Made by a program: the position numbers and the translations under genes | Shown here: one piece after another, positions 1-7,782 of the stretch | Layout of the letters: each line of letters opens with the position of its first letter | Position numbering within the stretch: position 1 is the first letter of the stretch | Origin: Cellulomonas sp. 73-145 | GTDB taxonomy: Bacteria; Actinomycetota; Actinomycetes; Actinomycetales; Cellulomonadaceae | Direction: 5' to 3' | NCBI GenBank assembly: GCA_001898185.1 | Contig: MKTI01000005.1 | Coordinates: 186,001 to 250,000, forward strand | Length of the DNA stretch: 64,000 nt | The notes under the pieces: model-generated | What the model was told of the DNA's origin: nothing | What the model saw: only the letters and a program-made list of their open reading frames with translations | Database searches by the model: none

Positions 1-358
1 GCTCGGCGTGCTCCAGCGTGCACAGCCGGGACGGCTCGACGGCGGTGGCGTCCTCCTCGGCGGGTGCGCCGGTCAGGAACGCCGCCTCGCCCGAGACGTC
101 GCCGGGCCCCAGCACCCGCAGGATCGTGCGGTGCCCGCTCGCGCTGGTGCGGGACACGGCGACCCGGCCCTCGTGGACGACGAGCAGCCGCGGGGACCGC
201 TCCCCCGCGCGCACCACCGCCTGGCCGGCCTCGACCGAGACGGGACGCACGTGCCGGGCGACCTCCGCCTGCTGCTCCCGCGAGAGGCCCGCGAACACGG
301 GCACCCGCGCGACGCACGGGTCCGGCGACGCCGTGGTGGACGATCGTGACGCAGGCAC
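1..358 (-). CDS. Crp/Fnr-family transcriptional regulator, N-terminal part (cut by window edge)
   Basis: Only the first 119 codons lie in the window; the gene runs off the left edge. From a GTG at 356-358 the translation shows a cyclic-nucleotide-binding-type beta-roll. It has an N-terminal VPVFAGLSREQ segment, then EAGQAVVRAGE, a LLVVHEGRVAVSR strand pair and RVLGPGDVSGEAAFLTG, which is the layout of the effector domain of Crp/Fnr regulators. The C-terminal winged helix that would bind DNA is outside the window. A single cysteine (about residue 15) precedes the domain, so an Fnr-type iron-sulfur cluster is not suggested by this part. The effector and targets cannot be told. It lies downstream of crtI on the same strand, separated by a hairpin terminator. 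The start is the first in-frame start codon giving a sensible N-terminus and is not certain. Confidence 0.8.
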   Translation of the reverse strand, partial: MPASRSSTTASPDPCVARVPVFAGLSREQQAEVARHVRPVSVEAGQAVVRAGERSPRLLVVHEGRVAVSRTSASGHRTILRVLGPGDVSGEAAFLTGAPAEEDATAVEPSRLCTLEHAE

Positions 359-386
359 GTCGGCATCGTCGCACCGGTCCGGGCAA

Positions 387-416
387 CGGTGACCGGCACC
401 CGGAGGCCGGTCACCG
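387..416 (-). terminator. Rho-independent-type hairpin after crtI
   Basis: Two perfectly complementary 11-base arms (387-397 and 406-416) flank an 8-base loop. The right arm covers the crtI stop codon at 411-413. There is no U-tract, as is usual in high-GC actinobacteria. The hairpin sits exactly between the crtI stop and the next minus-strand gene, so it probably ends the crtB-crtI transcript. Confidence 0.6.
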
Positions 417-1943
417 CTGCGCGGCTCGCGGACGGTCGACGCCGAGGTCGTCGAGCAGCCGTTCCGCGGCCAGCCGGCCGGACACGAGCGCGGTCGGCAC
501 ACCGGTGCCCGGGTGGGTGCTGGCGCCCGCGAAGTAGAGGTTGCGGTAGCGCGCGTGCCGGTTGTGCGGTCGCAGGTAGGCCAGCTGCGGCAGCGTGTGC
601 GCCAGCCCGTGCGTCGCGCCCCAGGCGAGGTTGTGGTGCGCCTGCCAGGTCAGCGGCGTCGCGGTCGCCTCGACGGTCACGTGCGCGTCGAGGTCGTCGA
701 TTCCGACCTGGGCCAGCCGCCGCAGCACGGCGGAGCGGGCCCTGGCCAGCTCACCGGCCCACAGCTCACGCTCCCGCTCCCGGCGGTCCGGGTCGGTGCC
801 GTCGTAGGTCAGGTGTCCCGACGGCACCACGGCGACGAGGGTCTCACCGCCGGGCGGCGCAGCCGTCGGGTCCACCGAGGCGGGGGCGTGCACGTACACG
901 CTGGGGTCGTCCGGCAGGGGCTCGTTGCGGTCGATGCTGTCGAAGTTCTCGCGGTAGCGGTCACCGAGGAACAGGGTGTGCGGCCGCAGCTGCGGGTACC
1001 GGCGGTCCAGCCCCCAGTAGAAGCTGATCGTCGACCCGGAGAACGTCTTGCGAGCCAGCCGCGCCGCCGGCGCGGGGTCCGGCAGCAGAGCGCGGTAGAC
1101 GTAGGGCAGGTCGGCGTTGGCGACGACGACGTCGGCCGGCAGCACGCCGTCGTCGTGCAGCCGGACCCCGGTCACCCGGCCGCCCTCGACCTCGATGCGC
1201 CGCACCGGCTCGTCGTACCGGAACCGCACGCCCGCCTCGTCCGCGAGCGCCGCGAGCACCTCGACGATCCGGTACATCCCGCCGGTCGGGTACCAGACGC
1301 CGTGCGCGAGCTCGCTGTGCGGCGTCAGGGAGAACGTCGACGGCGCACTGAACGGGCTCAGTCCCATGTACACGTCCTGGCACGTGAACGCCGCCTTGAG
1401 CTGTGGCGAGGTGAAGAACCGGGCCATGTGGCGGTAGTGCGGCACCAGGGCGTGGACCCGCAGCGCGAGGGCCAGGCTGCGGGGGTTGACGAAGTCCACG
1501 GCCCGGCGGAAGTCGCGCTCGACCAGGCCCGGCATCGACAGGTCGTAGTGCCGGCGCCCCTCCTCGAGGTAGCGCAGCAGGCCGCCGAACGAGCCGGGCT
1601 CGATCGCCTCGAGCTGGCGGCGCATCGCCTCCAGGTCGGACGTCATGGCGAGCCGCGTGCCGTCGTCGAACACCATGTCGTACGTCGGGTCGACCCGGAC
1701 GGGGGCCAGGTCACGGTCGAGGTCGGCGCCCAGGTGCGCCAGCTCGCTCCGGTAGAGCAGCGGCATGATCAGCAGGGTCGGGCCCGTCGAGAACCGATGA
1801 CCCTCCCGCGTGAACTGCCCGAGCCGGCCGCCGGGCGCCCCGTTCTTCTCGACGACGGTCACGTCGAGACCCTGCCGGGCGAGGTGGATCGCCGCGGACA
1901 GGCCGCCGACGCCTGCGCCGACCACGACCGCCCGTGTGCTCAT
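411..1943 (-). CDS. crtI: Phytoene desaturase family FAD-dependent oxidoreductase (CrtI type)
   Basis: A 510-residue protein of the carotenoid desaturase/isomerase family, which uses FAD to introduce double bases into phytoene or a related C30/C40 polyene at the membrane. The N-terminus carries the dinucleotide-binding motif GAGVGG (residues 9-14), followed by VVEKNGAPGGRLGQF, the usual FAD-binding continuation. The C-terminus has the family signature NLYFAGASTHPGTGVPTAL. The length is normal for CrtI (about 490-520). The ATG overlaps the stop of crtB by 4 bases (ATGA at 1940-1943), so the two are translationally coupled. The number of desaturation steps, and C30 (CrtN-like) versus C40 substrate, cannot be decided from sequence alone. 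No geranylgeranyl diphosphate synthase or cyclase lies nearby in the window. Confidence 0.9.
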   Translation of the reverse strand: MSTRAVVVGAGVGGLSAAIHLARQGLDVTVVEKNGAPGGRLGQFTREGHRFSTGPTLLIMPLLYRSELAHLGADLDRDLAPVRVDPTYDMVFDDGTRLAMTSDLEAMRRQLEAIEPGSFGGLLRYLEEGRRHYDLSMPGLVERDFRRAVDFVNPRSLALALRVHALVPHYRHMARFFTSPQLKAAFTCQDVYMGLSPFSAPSTFSLTPHSELAHGVWYPTGGMYRIVEVLAALADEAGVRFRYDEPVRRIEVEGGRVTGVRLHDDGVLPADVVVANADLPYVYRALLPDPAPAARLARKTFSGSTISFYWGLDRRYPQLRPHTLFLGDRYRENFDSIDRNEPLPDDPSVYVHAPASVDPTAAPPGGETLVAVVPSGHLTYDGTDPDRRERERELWAGELARARSAVLRRLAQVGIDDLDAHVTVEATATPLTWQAHHNLAWGATHGLAHTLPQLAYLRPHNRHARYRNLYFAGASTHPGTGVPTALVSGRLAAERLLDDLGVDRPRAAQR

Positions 1944-2902
1944 GCGCCGACCTCCTGCCGCGCGCCACGGGCGGCCGCTGGCGACATGGTGAGCGCCGAC
2001 CGCGCGGTCCCCACCGCGATCCGCACACCGCCGCGCCACGTCGCCCGCTCGGGGTAGGACGCTCGCAGCCGGTAGCCGTCGTGCTCGATCGCGTCCAGCA
2101 CCCACTCGAACCGGGCGACGTACGCGTGACCGGCCAGCCGGCACCGTCGGCTCTCCACCGCGGCGAACGACCGGCGGCCCGCCGCGAAGCAGGACCGGGC
2201 GAGCGCCACGCGGTCCTGCACCCACGCGCGCACGTCCGGCTCGTGCACCCACTCCAGGGGGTGGGCACCGCTCCGCACCAGCTCGGCCGGGAGGTTGAGG
2301 TAGCCCGCCTCGACGTCCTCGACCAGGTCGCGCAGCATGTGCGCGACGTGGGCGCCGCGCACCGCGACGTACCGGTCGGCACCGTGCGGCGCGCCCGCAC
2401 CGTGGCCGATGCAGTGGTGCAAGGCCTCCGTCACCGCGACGGACAGGCTCTGCGTGTACGCGTCGAGCGTCGCCACGTCGACCGCTCGTCCCCGTCGACC
2501 GGCGTCGACCTGCATCACGTCGAGCATCGACCGCAGGCACAGCGGCAGCCCCTCGCCGTCCGGCGAGGGCGCGGCCGGACGCAGGGGCCGGCGGGCGCGG
2601 TCGCGGTCGACGAGCCCGAGCAGCAGCGCCTCCTGCGGCCGCAGCACGCTGCACGGTCGTCCGTCGAGCGCGGCCTCCAGCAGGGCACGCTGCTGGGCGA
2701 CGAAGGCCAGCCGCCGCCGGTCGTCGGGGAGGTGCTCGTCCACCTGGTCGTCGAGCCAGCGGAAATAGGCGTACAGCGCGAAGCCGTCGCCTCGGAAGTC
2801 GCGGTCGGCCAGCCGGCGCACCGTGAGGTACGACTGCAGGCTCGCCGCCCGGGTGATGGACGCCGCGAGCGCGTCCTGGGTCGCACCACCGCGCCCTGGC
2901 AT
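1940..2902 (-). CDS. crtB: Squalene/phytoene synthase family protein
   Basis: A 320-residue trans-isoprenyl diphosphate synthase. Members condense two prenyl diphosphates head-to-head, giving phytoene from GGPP in carotenoid clusters. Both aspartate-rich motifs are visible: DDQVDE (residues 51-56) and DLVED (191-195), which bind the Mg-diphosphate groups. I chose the ATG at 2900-2902 because AGAAGG lies just upstream and the length matches the family; the reading frame stays open further upstream but that sequence looks non-coding. It is first in a two-gene operon with crtI and divergent from the TetR gene at 3091, which is the obvious candidate regulator. A squalene-type product cannot be excluded, but adjacency to crtI favours phytoene or a C30 analogue. 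Confidence 0.87.
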   Translation of the reverse strand: MPGRGGATQDALAASITRAASLQSYLTVRRLADRDFRGDGFALYAYFRWLDDQVDEHLPDDRRRLAFVAQQRALLEAALDGRPCSVLRPQEALLLGLVDRDRARRPLRPAAPSPDGEGLPLCLRSMLDVMQVDAGRRGRAVDVATLDAYTQSLSVAVTEALHHCIGHGAGAPHGADRYVAVRGAHVAHMLRDLVEDVEAGYLNLPAELVRSGAHPLEWVHEPDVRAWVQDRVALARSCFAAGRRSFAAVESRRCRLAGHAYVARFEWVLDAIEHDGYRLRASYPERATWRGGVRIAVGTARSALTMSPAAARGARQEVGA

Positions 2903-3090
2903 CCACCGCCGCCTTCTGTGCCGTCCGGCTTCTCCGGCCCCGATGCGCCCGGTCCGCACCTGCGCGCGGGGCGTCGTGCCGGTCCCCTGCTGGGAACGTA
3001 GCCACCACCCCGACCCGCCCGCGCGGGTCCTCCGACCCATCCGAGCGATCTGCGTCACACCTCGGGACGTTCGTCCTCGGCAGCGATATA

Positions 3091-3693
3091 GTGAACAACG
3101 TGTCCAGTAATACCGACACCGCCCGACCGGGCCGGCCACGCTCCGAGCGGCGGCGCACCGCGATCCTCGAGGCCGCCGCCGAGCTCGCCCTCGCCGGGGG
3201 GTCGATCCCGACCATGGACGCCATCGCCGCGCGCGCCGGCGTCTCCCGGACCACCCTCTACAAGTGGTGGCCGTCGGCCGCCACCGTGCTCCTCGAAGGG
3301 CTGCTCGAGCACTTCCACGAGAGCATCGAGTTCGACGACGACCTGCCGGTGCGCGAGGCGCTCACCGCGCAGGTGGACGCGCTGGTGCACCTGCTGCGCG
3401 ACACCTCCGCCGGGATGCTGCTGCGGCAGCTGATGGCGGCGTCCATCACCGAGCGCGACGTGGCCGCCGCGATGCTCGAGCACTGGCTCGAACCGCGCCG
3501 GCTGGCCGCGATCCACCACCTCGAGCGCGGCATCGCCACGGGCGTCGTCCGCCCGGGCACCGACACCGGACTGGTGACGGACACCTTGTTCGCACCGGCC
3601 TACTACCGGCTGATCTGGGGGCACACGGAGCTGGGCGACGACCTCGCCGAGCAGGTGTGCGCGCTGGTCTGGCCGAGCGTCGCCACCCCCTGA
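3091..3693 (+). CDS. TetR/AcrR family transcriptional regulator
   Basis: A 200-residue TetR-type repressor. Residues 20-66 form the DNA-binding three-helix domain, including TMDAIAARAGVSRTTLYKWW (41-60), the typical TetR recognition-helix sequence. The rest is a helical ligand-binding domain ending in a tyrosine- and tryptophan-containing PAYYRLIWGH segment common in this family. It is divergent from crtB-crtI and 66 bases upstream of poxB on the same strand, so it could control either unit. The inducer is unknown. The start may be the GTG at 3091 or the in-frame GTG at 3100; neither has a clear ribosome-binding site. Confidence 0.87.
   Translation: MNNVSSNTDTARPGRPRSERRRTAILEAAAELALAGGSIPTMDAIAARAGVSRTTLYKWWPSAATVLLEGLLEHFHESIEFDDDLPVREALTAQVDALVHLLRDTSAGMLLRQLMAASITERDVAAAMLEHWLEPRRLAAIHHLERGIATGVVRPGTDTGLVTDTLFAPAYYRLIWGHTELGDDLAEQVCALVWPSVATP
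3092..3106. promoter_or_regulatory. Candidate TetR operator overlapping the regulator start codon
   Basis: The 15-base element TGAACAACGTGTCCA is an imperfect palindrome with half-sites TGnACA and TGTnCA around a 3-base centre. It overlaps the GTG start of the TetR gene and lies in the 188-base region shared with divergent crtB, where an autoregulating TetR protein would bind. A TATAGT hexamer abuts it at 3087-3092. Binding is inferred from position and symmetry only. Confidence 0.4.
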
Positions 3694-3759
3694 TCCCCCA
3701 CCGTCTGGTCCCCCACCCGCACCACCCGCCACCACAGGCCCACCACGAAGAAGGTCCAC

Positions 3760-5481
3760 ATGGTCACCGTCGCCAAGAACATGGTCGACACGCTCGTCGC
3801 CGCCGGGGTCAAGCGCGTCTACGGCATCCCCGGCGACTCGCTCAACGGCTTCACCGACGCCCTGCGGGGCTCGGGGATCGACTGGGTGCACGTGCGGCAC
3901 GAGGAGGCCGCGGCCTTCGCGGCCGGTGCCGAGGCGGCCCTGACCGGCGAGCTGGCGGTGTGCGTCGGCAGCGCCGGGCCCGGCAACCTGCACCTGATCA
4001 ACGGCCTGTTCGACGCGCAGCGCTCGGGCGCGCCGGTGCTGGCGATCGCGGCGCACATCCCGACCTCGGAGATCGGCAGCGGCTACTTCCAGGAGACGCA
4101 CCCGCAGGAGCTGTTCCGCGAGTGCTCGGTGTACTCGGAGTACGCCTCGTCGCCGTCGCAGATGCCGCGCATCCTGCGCACCGCGATGCAGACGGCGCTG
4201 GAGAAGAAGGGCGTCGCCGTCGTCGTCATCCCGGGCGACGTCGCCCTCGCCGAGGCCGAGGACACGCGCGTGACGCCGGTGCGTGCCACCCGGCCGCGGA
4301 TCCTGCCGTCCACCGCCGAGCTGGAGCAGGCCGCCCAGCTGCTCGGTGCCGGCCGCAAGGTGACGATCCTCGCGGGTGCAGGGGTCGAGGGCGCGCACGA
4401 CGAGGTCGCGGCGCTGGCCGACCGCCTGGCCGCGCCGATCGTGCACACCCTGCGCTCCAAGCAGTTCGTCGAGCACGACAACCCGTTCGACGTCGGCATG
4501 ACCGGCCTGCTCGGCTTCGCCTCCGGCTACCGCGCGCTCGAGGCGTGCGACACCCTGCTGATGCTCGGCACCGACTTCCCGTACCGGCCGTTCCTGCCCG
4601 AGAAGGCCACCGTGATCCAGGTGGACATCCGCGGTGAGAACCTGGGCCGCCGCACGCCCCTGGCGCTCGGCATGGTCGGCGACGTCAAGGAGACGGTCAC
4701 CGCGCTGCTGCCCCTGCTGGCCAAGAAGACGGACCGCTCGCACCTGGACGACTCCCTCGCGCACTACCGCACCACGCGCACCAAGCTCGACGACCTGGCC
4801 ACCCCCCGCAAGGGCGACCAGCCGCTGCACCCGCAGTACGTCGCCAAGGTGATCGACGAGGTCGCGTCGAAGGACGCCGTGTTCATCCCCGACGTCGGCT
4901 CCCCCGTCATCTGGGCCGCCCGCTACCTGACCATGAACGGCGACCGGAAGGTGATCGGCTCGTTCATCCACGGGTCGATGGCGAACGCGCTGCCGCAGGC
5001 CGTCGGCGCGCAGGCGGCGTTCCCGGGACGGCAGGTGGTGGCGATGTCCGGCGACGGCGGGGTCGCGATGCTGCTCGGCGAGCTGCTGACGTTCACCCAG
5101 AACAAGCTGCCGGTGAAGATCGTGGTGTTCAACAACTCGTCGCTGAACTTCGTCGAGCTGGAGATGAAGGCCGCCGGGTTCGTCACCAACGCGACCGGGC
5201 TGGAGAACCCGAACCTGGCCGGGATCGCCGCGGCGGCGGGTCTCAAGGCGTTCCGGGTGGAGCGGTCGGCGGACCTGCGCACGGCGGTGGAGGAGGCGTT
5301 CGCGTACGACGGGCCCGCCTTCGTCGACGTGGTCACCGAGCGCCAGGAGCTGACCATCCCCCCGTCGATCAAGCTCGACCAGGCCAAGGGCTTCGCGCTG
5401 TACGCCCTGCGGACGCTGCTCTCCGGCCGTGGCGACGAGCTGCTGGACCTGGGCCGGGCGAACCTGCGCCAGGTGTTCTGA
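3760..5481 (+). CDS. poxB: Pyruvate:quinone oxidoreductase (pyruvate oxidase), thiamine diphosphate-dependent
   Basis: A 573-residue ThDP- and FAD-dependent enzyme, close to the 572 residues of E. coli PoxB. It decarboxylates pyruvate to acetate and CO2 and passes electrons to membrane quinones. The order is pyrimidine-binding domain with the catalytic glutamate in HVRHEEAAA (residues 44-52), a central FAD-binding domain, and a PP domain with GDGGVAMLLGEL plus a following NNSSLNF. A C-terminal extension (KLDQAKGFALYALRTLLSGRG) resembles the lipid-binding peptide of PoxB, which distinguishes it from acetolactate synthase. GAAGAAGG lies upstream of the ATG. It ends at a strong terminator. The TetR gene just upstream may be co-transcribed with it or may regulate it. 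Confidence 0.92.
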   Translation: MVTVAKNMVDTLVAAGVKRVYGIPGDSLNGFTDALRGSGIDWVHVRHEEAAAFAAGAEAALTGELAVCVGSAGPGNLHLINGLFDAQRSGAPVLAIAAHIPTSEIGSGYFQETHPQELFRECSVYSEYASSPSQMPRILRTAMQTALEKKGVAVVVIPGDVALAEAEDTRVTPVRATRPRILPSTAELEQAAQLLGAGRKVTILAGAGVEGAHDEVAALADRLAAPIVHTLRSKQFVEHDNPFDVGMTGLLGFASGYRALEACDTLLMLGTDFPYRPFLPEKATVIQVDIRGENLGRRTPLALGMVGDVKETVTALLPLLAKKTDRSHLDDSLAHYRTTRTKLDDLATPRKGDQPLHPQYVAKVIDEVASKDAVFIPDVGSPVIWAARYLTMNGDRKVIGSFIHGSMANALPQAVGAQAAFPGRQVVAMSGDGGVAMLLGELLTFTQNKLPVKIVVFNNSSLNFVELEMKAAGFVTNATGLENPNLAGIAAAAGLKAFRVERSADLRTAVEEAFAYDGPAFVDVVTERQELTIPPSIKLDQAKGFALYALRTLLSGRGDELLDLGRANLRQVF

Positions 5482-5514
5482 GCCGTCCGGATCCGGCCCC
5501 GGCCGGGACGCGAG

Positions 5515-5549
5515 AACGGCCCCGCAGCGACCGAAGCTGCGGGGCCGTT
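5515..5549. terminator. Bidirectional hairpin terminator between poxB and the SDR gene
   Basis: A perfect 14-base-pair stem (arms 5515-5528 and 5536-5549) with a 7-base loop lies in the 79-base gap between two converging genes. The arms begin AA and end TT, so a short T run follows in either direction. This is the strongest terminator in the window. Confidence 0.85.
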
Positions 5550-5560
5550 CCCGTCCGGCG

Positions 5561-6310
5561 TCAGACGCCCGTGCGAGCCGTGGTGGTGTTGTTGGCCTGC
5601 GCCCGCGGACGGACGACGAGCAGGTCGACGTTGACGTGCGACGGACGGCTCAGCGTCCACGCGATCGCGTCGGCGATGTCCTCGGCCACCAGCGGCTGGT
5701 AGCCCTCGTAGACCTTCGCCGCCCGCTCGGCGTCCCCGCCGAACCGGACCAGGGAGAACTCCTCGGTGGCGACCGCGCCGGGCGCGATCTCGATGACGCG
5801 CAGCGGCTCGCCGACGATCTCCCAGCGCAGGGTGGTGGTGAGCAGCTGCTCGGCGGCCTTGACCCCCGTGTAGCCGGCTCCGCCCGGGTAGGCGGCGTGC
5901 GCCGCGGTGGACGTCACGACCACCACGTCACCGGCTCCGCGCTCGCGCAGCAGGGGCAGCACGGCCTTGGTGACGCGCAGGGTGCCGAGCACGTTGAGCT
6001 CGTACATGGTGCGCCACTGGTCCAGGTCGGCGTGCTCGACGGGCTCCAGCCCCAGCGCGCCGCCGGCGTTGTTCACCACCGCGTCGAGCCCGCCGGTGGC
6101 GGCCAGGTGCGAGACGAGCGCGGCGACGTCGTCGTCGCTGGTCACGTCGGCCGGGTACGCCTCGGCGCCGGTCTCCTCCGCGAGCGCAGCGAGACGGTCG
6201 GCGCGGCGGGCCGTGGCGACGACGTCCCAGCCATCGGCGCGCAGCCGCCGGACCGTGGCGGCGCCGATGCCGGACGAGGCCCCGGTGACGAGGACCCGAC
6301 GCGCGCTCAT
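5561..6310 (-). CDS. Short-chain dehydrogenase/reductase (classical SDR)
   Basis: A 249-residue classical SDR. It shows the cofactor motif TGASSGIG (residues 9-16), NNAG (80-83), and the catalytic Ser134, Tyr147 and Lys151 in the YxxxK arrangement. The residue after the second strand is an arginine-rich ARRADRL, which favours NADP(H). Its ATG overlaps the aminotransferase stop (ATGA at 6307-6310), so the two are co-translated. In this pyrimidine-degradation context it may reduce the aldehyde made by the transaminase (malonate semialdehyde to 3-hydroxypropionate); that role is inference. Related YdfG-type enzymes act on 3-hydroxy acids and serine. Confidence 0.85.
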   Translation of the reverse strand: MSARRVLVTGASSGIGAATVRRLRADGWDVVATARRADRLAALAEETGAEAYPADVTSDDDVAALVSHLAATGGLDAVVNNAGGALGLEPVEHADLDQWRTMYELNVLGTLRVTKAVLPLLRERGAGDVVVVTSTAAHAAYPGGAGYTGVKAAEQLLTTTLRWEIVGEPLRVIEIAPGAVATEEFSLVRFGGDAERAAKVYEGYQPLVAEDIADAIAWTLSRPSHVNVDLLVVRPRAQANNTTTARTGV

Positions 6311-7668
6311 GCCGCACCCCCGGCGGTCACGGCGGTCAGCGCGTCGTCGATGATCGCCAGGCCGCGCCGGGCGTCCTGGGCGCTGATCACGCACGGCGGC
6401 ACCACGTGGATGCGGTTGTCGGAGACGAAGGGCAGCAGGCCGCGGTCGAGGAGGGCGCGTTTCACGGCGCCCATCGTCGCAGGGCTCACGGGCCTCCTGC
6501 TGTCCCGGTCGGCCACCAGCTCGACCGCCCAGAACACCCCGGTGCCGCGTACCTCGCCCACCAGCGGCTGGCCGGCCGCCAGCTCCGCGAGGCCCGGCGC
6601 CAGCACGTCCGTGCCGATCGCCGCGGCGTTGGCCACCACGCCCTCGTCCTCCATGGCGGTGATGGTCGCCTCGATCGCCGCCATCGCCAGCGGGTGGCCG
6701 GAGTACGTCAGGCCGCCGGGGAACACCCGCTCGTCGAACGTCGCGGCGACCGGGTCGCTGATCAGCACCCCGCCGGCCGGCACGTAGCCGGAGTTCACGC
6801 CCTTGGCGAAGGTGATCAGGTCCGGCACCACGTCGTGCTGCTCGAAGGCGAACCACGAGCCGGTGCGGCCGAACCCGGCCATCACCTCGTCGAGGATCAG
6901 CACGATGCCGTACCGCTCGGCGATCGCCCGGACCCCGGCCAGGTAGCCGGGCGGCGGCACCAGGACTCCCGCGGTGCCCGGGACGGACTCGAGCAGGATC
7001 GCGGCGACCGTCTCCGGACCCTCGCACTGGATCACCCGCTCGAGGTGCTGCAGGGCACGTTCGCACTCCTGCTCCGGGGTCGTCGCCCAGAACTCCGTGC
7101 GGTACAGGTAGGGGGTGAACACGTGCACGTGACCGCGCGCGTACTCGTTGGGCATCCGGCGCCAGTCGCCCGTCGCGTTCACCGCGGCGCCGGTGTTGCC
7201 GTGGTACGAGCGGTAGCCGCTGACCACCTTGTCGCGTCCGGTGTGCAGCCGGGCCATCCGGATCGCGTTCTCGTTGGCGTCGGCACCGGCGTTGGTGAAG
7301 AAGACCTTGGAGAACCCGGCCGGTGCGTGCTCGACGATCTTGGCCGCCGCGCGGCCACGGGTCAGGTTCGCGGTGGCCGGCGCGATGGTCGTCAGCAGGT
7401 CCGCCTGCTCGTGGATCGCGGCGACGACCTTGGGGTGCTGGTAGCCGATGTTGACGTTGACCAGCTGGCTGGAGAAGTCGAGGTAGCGGTGGCCGGAGTG
7501 GTCCCACAGCTCGCAGCCCGCACCGCCCGCCAGCACGAGCGGCGTCAGGTGCGCCTGCGCCGACCAGGAGTGGAACAGGTGCGCGCGGTCCAGGCTCGCC
7601 GCGAGGGCGTCGAGCTCCGGTCCGGTCGGGGCCGCGGCGGTCGGGACGGCCGGGGCTGCGTGTGGCAT
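6307..7668 (-). CDS. Class III PLP-dependent aminotransferase (beta-alanine/omega-amino acid type)
   Basis: A 453-residue fold-type I aminotransferase. The PLP lysine is Lys289 in TFAKGVNSGY, the cofactor aspartate is Asp260 in LILDEVMAGFGRTG, and TNAGADANENAIRMAR (125-140) is the class III phosphate-binding region. Next to dihydropyrimidinase and beta-ureidopropionase genes the likely substrate is beta-alanine (or 3-aminoisobutyrate), moving its amino group to an alpha-keto acid. Gamma-aminobutyrate or another omega-amino acid remains possible. The ATG is followed by a proline- and alanine-rich leader of about 15 residues. A stem-loop at 7730-7775 separates it from the ABC-transporter gene upstream. 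Confidence 0.85.
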   Translation of the reverse strand: MPHAAPAVPTAAAPTGPELDALAASLDRAHLFHSWSAQAHLTPLVLAGGAGCELWDHSGHRYLDFSSQLVNVNIGYQHPKVVAAIHEQADLLTTIAPATANLTRGRAAAKIVEHAPAGFSKVFFTNAGADANENAIRMARLHTGRDKVVSGYRSYHGNTGAAVNATGDWRRMPNEYARGHVHVFTPYLYRTEFWATTPEQECERALQHLERVIQCEGPETVAAILLESVPGTAGVLVPPPGYLAGVRAIAERYGIVLILDEVMAGFGRTGSWFAFEQHDVVPDLITFAKGVNSGYVPAGGVLISDPVAATFDERVFPGGLTYSGHPLAMAAIEATITAMEDEGVVANAAAIGTDVLAPGLAELAAGQPLVGEVRGTGVFWAVELVADRDSRRPVSPATMGAVKRALLDRGLLPFVSDNRIHVVPPCVISAQDARRGLAIIDDALTAVTAGGAA

Positions 7669-7729
7669 GAGCGAGGCTCCTCGTGGCGGTGCTGGTCGGT
7701 GGTGACGATCGGTTGCGCAGGGTGCTGCG

Positions 7730-7775
7730 GGCGGTGGGGACGGACCTCGGACGGATCCCGGCCGCCCCCACCGCC
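7730..7775 (-). terminator. Long stem-loop between importer and aminotransferase genes
   Basis: Ten-base arms (7730-7739 and 7766-7775) are exactly complementary around a GC-rich 26-base loop. It lies in the 114-base gap after the substrate-binding protein stop and before the aminotransferase. It could lower read-through from the upstream operon or protect its 3' end. No T-run follows, so the terminator function is tentative. Confidence 0.35.
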
Positions 7776-7782
7776 GGTCGGA

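Noticed and set aside
3087-3092. TATAGT as -10 box for the TetR gene
   Set aside because: It overlaps the GTG at 3091 and has no -35 partner at 16-18 bases, so I did not annotate it as a promoter.
411-3254. Apparent 947-residue fusion including CrtI
   Set aside because: The part before the CrtI methionine at 1943 is the wrong frame of crtB and has low-complexity composition. Separate crtB and crtI with an ATGA overlap explain it.
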